Shown here: positions 60,381 to 64,000 of the stretch, piece by piece
Position numbering within the stretch: the first letter of the stretch is position 1
Layout: each line of letters starts with the position of its first letter
Source: Aquibium pacificus
GTDB taxonomy: Bacteria; Pseudomonadota; Alphaproteobacteria; Rhizobiales; Rhizobiaceae
Reading direction: 5' to 3'
Length of the DNA: 64,000 nucleotides
NCBI RefSeq assembly: GCF_040839445.1
Contig: NZ_JBDPGJ010000001.1
Span: 620,001 to 684,000 of the forward strand
Notes under the pieces: generated by a model
What the model saw: the letters and a program-made list of their open reading frames with translations, nothing else
Database searches by the model: none
Told to the model about the DNA's origin: nothing
Program-made: the position numbers and the translations under genes

Positions 60381-61690
60381 GCGGCGTGCAGATCGGCTTC
60401 GCGGGACTTGCGGTCCTGCTCCTGCTGCTGGCCATTCGGGTGCCGATCGGAATCGCGCTGATCGGCGTTTCGTTCAGCGGCATCTGGGCTCTCGTAGGCT
60501 GGAATGTCGCCTGGGGATCCATCGGGATCATTCCGTACCAGTTCTCGGCCAACTGGGTGCTGAGCTCGATCCCGATGTTCCTTCTGCTCGGCTTCGTGTC
60601 CTACCATGCGCAGCTGACGAAAGGGCTCTTCGACGCCGCGCGGGTGTGGCTGGCGCGGCTGCCCGGAGGGCTCGCCATCTCGGCGGTCATCGGCAGCTCC
60701 GGCTTTGCCGCCGTGTGCGGCTCCTCCGTCGCGTGTTCGGCCGCCATGGGCCGCATCGCCGTGCCGGAGATGCTGAAGAGCAAGTACCATCCGGAACTTG
60801 CCACCGGCACGGTGGCGGTGGCGGGGACCATCGGAGCGCTCATCCCGCCATCGATCCTGATGATCCTCTACGGGGTTATCGCCCGCCAGTCGGTGCCGCA
60901 ACTCTTCATCGCCGGCTTTGCCATCGGCATCCTGTCCGCCATCGCCTACATCCTGGTGATCGTGATCCGGGTGAAGCTCAATCCTGCGCTCGCGCCCTCC
61001 GTCTCCACGAGCATAGGACGCGCGGAGAAATGGCGGGCCCTCGGCGACACCTGGCCGATCCTCCTCGTGATGCTCGGCATCTTCGCCGGTATCTTCGGCG
61101 GCGTCTTCACCGCGACAGAAGCGGGCGGGCTCGGCGCGTCGATGGCATGCGTGGTGGGTCTGGCGAAACGTACGCTCAATTGGCAGCGGTTCCGCCTCGC
61201 CGCGGTCGAAACGCTCATAACCACCAGCGCGCTCATCATCATCGGCGTGGGCGCCAGCCTGTTCGCCCGGTTCCTCGCCCTGTCCGGCGTCGGCAGCGTG
61301 ATCTCGGATGCCGTGCTCGGGGTCAGCGACAGCAACCTGGTCATCGTGCTGCTGATCGTTCTCGTCTATCTGGTGCTTGGCTGCTTCCTGGAGCCGCTCG
61401 GAGCGCTGCTGTTGACGATGCCGATCGTCCTGCCGATCATCGAGAGCGGCGGCCACAACATGATCTGGTTTGGCGTCCTGCTCGTAAAGCTGCTCGAGAT
61501 CGGCATGATCACGCCGCCGGTCGGCATGAACATCTTCGTCATCAAGGGCGTCGTCGGCAACACGGTATCGCTGACCTCGATCTTCCGGGGTGTCCTGTGG
61601 TTCCTCGTGGCGGATGTCATTCTTGTGCTGTTGATGGTCTTCTTCCCCGAGATCACCCTCTTCCCGCTTCGCTTCCTGTCGGGCGGCTGA
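60377..61690 (+). CDS. TRAP transporter large membrane subunit, DctM family (locus 2)
   Basis: A 437-residue, roughly twelve-helix transporter subunit. Hallmarks: LFDAARVWLARLPGGLAIS, AVCGSSVACSAAMGRIAVPE, GTIGALIPPSILMILYGV and MITPPVGMNIFVIKG. It imports the receptor-bound solute with sodium. The ATG at 60377 overlaps the dctQ stop by four bases. The region after its stop is a 398-bp gap before the acyl-CoA dehydrogenase. Confidence 0.93.
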   Translation: MSGVQIGFAGLAVLLLLLAIRVPIGIALIGVSFSGIWALVGWNVAWGSIGIIPYQFSANWVLSSIPMFLLLGFVSYHAQLTKGLFDAARVWLARLPGGLAISAVIGSSGFAAVCGSSVACSAAMGRIAVPEMLKSKYHPELATGTVAVAGTIGALIPPSILMILYGVIARQSVPQLFIAGFAIGILSAIAYILVIVIRVKLNPALAPSVSTSIGRAEKWRALGDTWPILLVMLGIFAGIFGGVFTATEAGGLGASMACVVGLAKRTLNWQRFRLAAVETLITTSALIIIGVGASLFARFLALSGVGSVISDAVLGVSDSNLVIVLLIVLVYLVLGCFLEPLGALLLTMPIVLPIIESGGHNMIWFGVLLVKLLEIGMITPPVGMNIFVIKGVVGNTVSLTSIFRGVLWFLVADVILVLLMVFFPEITLFPLRFLSGG

Positions 61691-62088
61691 ACCTCCCCGC
61701 ATAGCCGTCGATGCGTTCATCGGCGGCCCGTGCCGCTCCTTCTCTCTGATCGGCGAGGGAGAGCTTTTGCCGACGCACCGTGGCGCTCGCGACGTTGCCG
61801 CTCCATCCCCGCGCATTGGGGTGGTCCGATCGGGTCGGCCGGGCGTCAATATGCGAGATCTCCAAATGCATACATGACGATGTTACTGCTTTCCTCCTTC
61901 TGTCCCTTCGCCGGGGGATGCGAGAGGAGGTTGGTTATCGATAGAAAAGGACCGGAAAATGGTTCAGTTCCGGAAACTGGTCACGCTATGGGCATCGACT
62001 CGATAACTTTTCGGCTTGCGCCAAAGACGATGACCGATAGCAGACAGCATACATCATTCGTCGCGTTCCGGCGCGCACGGCGTCGCTG
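61691..62088. other. 398-bp non-coding gap with direct repeats
   Basis: No convincing gene was seen on either strand. It contains a 12-bp imperfect direct repeat, CCGGAAAATGGT (61952-61963) and CCGGAAACTGGT (61970-61981). It also has TGCATACATGA at 61867-61877, identical to 58440-58450 ahead of the TRAP operon, with a GCATACATCA variant at 62047. These could be regulator sites for the operon that starts at 62089. Confidence 0.5.
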
Positions 62089-63303
62089 ATGGACGGCAGT
62101 CTCTCCCCCGAACACGACAGCTTCCGGCAGGAGGTCCGCGCCTTCCTGCGCGGCGCCCTGACGCCGGACGTCGTCCGGCGCAGCATGCGGCAGACTGGCG
62201 TGGCGGCGGAGCGTGATCTGGGAATCTGGTGGCACGGGGTGCTTCACGAGAAGGGCTGGATCGCACCCGGTTGGCCCAAGGAGCATGGCGGCTGCGGATG
62301 GGATGTCGTGCAGCGTCACATCTGGGAGGAAGAATGCGCACGAGCCCGCGCGCCGCAACTCTTCCTCGCGGGGCTGCAACTCTGCGGCCCCGTGCTCATG
62401 GAATTCGGAACGAATGCGCAGAAGGAGTACTTCCTTCCCCGCATCCTGTCGGGCGAGCATTACTGGTGTCAGGGTTTTTCCGAGCCCGGCGCCGGTTCCG
62501 ACCTGGCGGCGCTGAGGACGCGGGCGGTCCGCGACGGAGACCACTACGTCGTCACCGGATCCAAGATCTGGACCACCCACGCGCACAACGCCAACTGGAT
62601 CTTTCTTCTGGCGCGCACGTCGACCGAAGGCAGGCCGCAGGCGGGGATCAGCTTCTTCCTGTCGCCCATGGACGCTCCGGGAATAACCGTCCAGCCGATC
62701 CTGTCCATGTCCGGCGAGCATGAGGTCAACGAGGTCTTCTTCGACGAACTGCGGATACCCGCCGAGAACCGGGTCGGGGACGAAAACCAGGGCTGGGCCA
62801 TTGCCAAGTACCTCCTGGAACATGAGCGGGGCGGGAGCTATGCCGCGCTGGCCCGCGCGTTCCTCGACGAAGCCCGGTCCGCCGCCGAAATCTCCGATCC
62901 ATTAAACGGAGTCCGGTTGTGGGACGATCCGATGTTCCGGCGCCGCTTCGCGGAACTCGATATCCGGGTCACTGCGCAAGGCTGGACGGAGAAGCGCGTC
63001 ATTGCCGGTCTCGCGCTCGGCCACGGTGCGGGCAGCGTGATGTCGTCGGTGTTGAAGCTTCACGGGTCCGAAGTGCAGCAGGCCGCGACGGAACTCGCCA
63101 TGCAGGCGCTGGGCGAACTTGCAATTCCCGACCAGCGCGCAGCGCTAGCGCCCGGAAGCGACGTTCCCCCGGTGGGACCCGAGTTCGGCATGCGCGCGAC
63201 CGCCCGCTACCTCAACGATCGCGCCCGTTCGATCTACGGGGGTTCCAACGAGATCCAGCGCAACATCATCGCCAGGCTGATCCTGGAGGAGCACCGGGCA
63301 TGA
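62089..63303 (+). CDS. Acyl-CoA dehydrogenase (accessory)
   Basis: A 404-residue acyl-CoA dehydrogenase related to the large subunit at 17385 (WCQGFSEPGAGSDLAALRT against WCQGFSEPGAGSDLASLKT, and IYGGSNEIQRNI). The MCAD glutamate position is again glycine, as in subunits that work in pairs, but no second dehydrogenase subunit is present in the window. It leads a probable operon with a MaoC hydratase and an AMP-forming ligase and follows a TRAP operon, suggesting oxidation of the imported acid as its CoA ester. The ATG at 62089 has no strong ribosome site. The partner may lie beyond the window. Confidence 0.87.
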   Translation: MDGSLSPEHDSFRQEVRAFLRGALTPDVVRRSMRQTGVAAERDLGIWWHGVLHEKGWIAPGWPKEHGGCGWDVVQRHIWEEECARARAPQLFLAGLQLCGPVLMEFGTNAQKEYFLPRILSGEHYWCQGFSEPGAGSDLAALRTRAVRDGDHYVVTGSKIWTTHAHNANWIFLLARTSTEGRPQAGISFFLSPMDAPGITVQPILSMSGEHEVNEVFFDELRIPAENRVGDENQGWAIAKYLLEHERGGSYAALARAFLDEARSAAEISDPLNGVRLWDDPMFRRRFAELDIRVTAQGWTEKRVIAGLALGHGAGSVMSSVLKLHGSEVQQAATELAMQALGELAIPDQRAALAPGSDVPPVGPEFGMRATARYLNDRARSIYGGSNEIQRNIIARLILEEHRA

Positions 63304-63357
63304 AACAGCCGGCTTTGCTCCAGTATCGAACGCACCGCCGAACAGGAAAGGCCGCCC

Positions 63358-63810
63358 ATGCGCACGTTTGAATCGCCCTACGAAATTCGCGACGTGATCG
63401 GAGAACGGCTCGGCTCAAGCGACTGGCTGACGGTCACGCAATCGATGATCGACGACTTTGCCAATGCGACGGGGGATCGGCAGTGGATCCATGTCGACGT
63501 CGAGCGTGCGCGGCGGGAGTCTCCCGAAGGCACGACGATCGCTCACGGCTATCTCGTGATGTCGCTGATCGGCGTCCTCCAGCCGACGCTCTACACGGTG
63601 AAGGCGCAGCGCACCATCAACTACGGCATCAACAAGCTGCGGTTTCTCAAGGCGGTTCCCGCCGGCGCGCGCATCCGTTCCAGCGAGACTATTCGCGCCG
63701 TCGAGGAAGGCTCGGGCGGGCTGCGGGTGTCGTCGGAACTGACGATCGAGCTCGACGGCGCCGACAAGCCGGCCTTGGTGGCCGAAATCGTGTTCGTCTA
63801 CTTCCCGTAG
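63358..63810 (+). CDS. MaoC-family (R)-enoyl-CoA hydratase
   Basis: A 150-residue hot-dog-fold hydratase. The active-site pair is in FANATGDRQWIHVD (Asp and His), and IAHGYLVMSLIG completes the MaoC signature. It would hydrate the enoyl-CoA produced by the dehydrogenase 54 bp upstream, giving an (R)-3-hydroxyacyl-CoA, the opposite stereochemistry to the FadB-like hydratase at 21540. That supports a separate pathway for this cluster. A GGAAAGG run lies 6-10 bases before the ATG. Confidence 0.9.
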   Translation: MRTFESPYEIRDVIGERLGSSDWLTVTQSMIDDFANATGDRQWIHVDVERARRESPEGTTIAHGYLVMSLIGVLQPTLYTVKAQRTINYGINKLRFLKAVPAGARIRSSETIRAVEEGSGGLRVSSELTIELDGADKPALVAEIVFVYFP

Positions 63811-63850
63811 CCCCCGGCGCGGGTTCGCCTTGCACAGCGGAGATAAGAGA

Positions 63851-64000
63851 GTGGAATCTTCGATGACCGAGATCGAAAGTGGGCCGGCGGCGAGAGGCCG
63901 CCTGCGGACGCTTGGAAGCCTCATCGACTTCCACGCGGCCCGGCGGCCGGACAAGGTCGCCATCCACTTCGACGGCAAGACACTCACCTACCGACAATGG
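63851..64000 (+). CDS. AMP-forming acyl-CoA ligase, 3' end cut by window
   Basis: The first 50 codons of a frame that stays open to the end of the window. RTLGSLIDFHAARRPDKVAI and FDGKTLTYRQW form the standard N-terminal start of ANL-superfamily ligases (FHA..RPDKVAI...G..LTY). The catalytic motifs lie beyond the window, so only the superfamily can be named. GTG at 63851 has GGAG eight bases upstream; ATG at 63863 is in frame. Its place after the dehydrogenase and hydratase genes suggests it activates the acid taken up by the locus 2 TRAP system. Confidence 0.75.
   Translation, partial: MESSMTEIESGPAARGRLRTLGSLIDFHAARRPDKVAIHFDGKTLTYRQW

Noticed and set aside
61653..61871. 72-codon minus-strand frame with a RRQKLSLADQ segment like the start of GntR regulators
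   Set aside because: No helix-turn-helix follows, and the frame runs into the dctM coding end; similarity too short.

Overview
The window is 64 kb of high-GC alphaproteobacterial chromosome. The family content points to Hyphomicrobiales (Rhizobiales), probably Phyllobacteriaceae/Mesorhizobium-like: a BigR sulfide operon, a pim-type dicarboxylate operon, the trmL-hemF-petABC-apt neighbourhood, a yacG-tRNA-Phe pair, and a DUF1285-NUDIX-CCA group opposite a MoxR-DUF58 cluster. This is a family-level inference; no species can be named from sequence alone.

Layout. 1-2.5 kb: threonine breakdown (kbl, tdh) split by a small low-GC zinc-ribbon-like gene. 2.5-7.4 kb: MarR regulator, fumarylacetoacetase-like hydrolase, DinB protein, a BrnTA module whose toxin has an in-frame stop, and hppD divergent from an Lrp/AsnC regulator. 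7.5-10.8 kb: a first TRAP transporter with a long structured leader. 10.7-15.2 kb: a BigR-controlled sulfide/sulfur operon (two half-size YeeE proteins, persulfide-dioxygenase-like MBL, DUF442 phosphatase-like protein, SulP permease). 15.2-24.5 kb: a seven-gene minus-strand operon matching the pimFABCD order (beta-oxidation of dicarboxylic acids), with a PcaD-like hydrolase in front, a DMT transporter behind, and a perfect palindrome at its head. 24.5-25.2 kb: a VapBC-type module. 25.3-27.4 kb: leuA with an apparently leaderless Leu-rich leader peptide and alternative pairings that could mask the leuA ribosome site.

27.4-45.5 kb is mostly conserved housekeeping: alpha/beta hydrolase, membrane adenylate cyclase, metallophosphoesterase, NUDIX, glutathionyl-hydroquinone reductase, GNAT, the MoxR/DUF58/DUF4159 cluster, CCA-adding enzyme, hemF and trmL. 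46-50 kb holds two tandem half-size ABC exporters; 50.9-53.4 kb an AlgI/AlgJ-like polysaccharide O-acetylation pair; 53.6-57.5 kb the cytochrome bc1 operon petABC, apt and yacG.

tRNA-Phe (57785-57860) is followed by about 740 bp of decayed mobile DNA: a frameshifted integrase N-terminus and an IS3-type orfA relic. Beyond this scar the content changes to accessory catabolism: a second TRAP transporter with alternative leader hairpins and an intrinsic terminator after its binding-protein gene, then an acyl-CoA dehydrogenase, a MaoC hydratase and the start of an AMP-forming ligase, which runs off the window. I saw no rRNA, CRISPR array or intact insertion sequence. The least-described features are the regulatory RNA candidates at leuA and at both TRAP operons.
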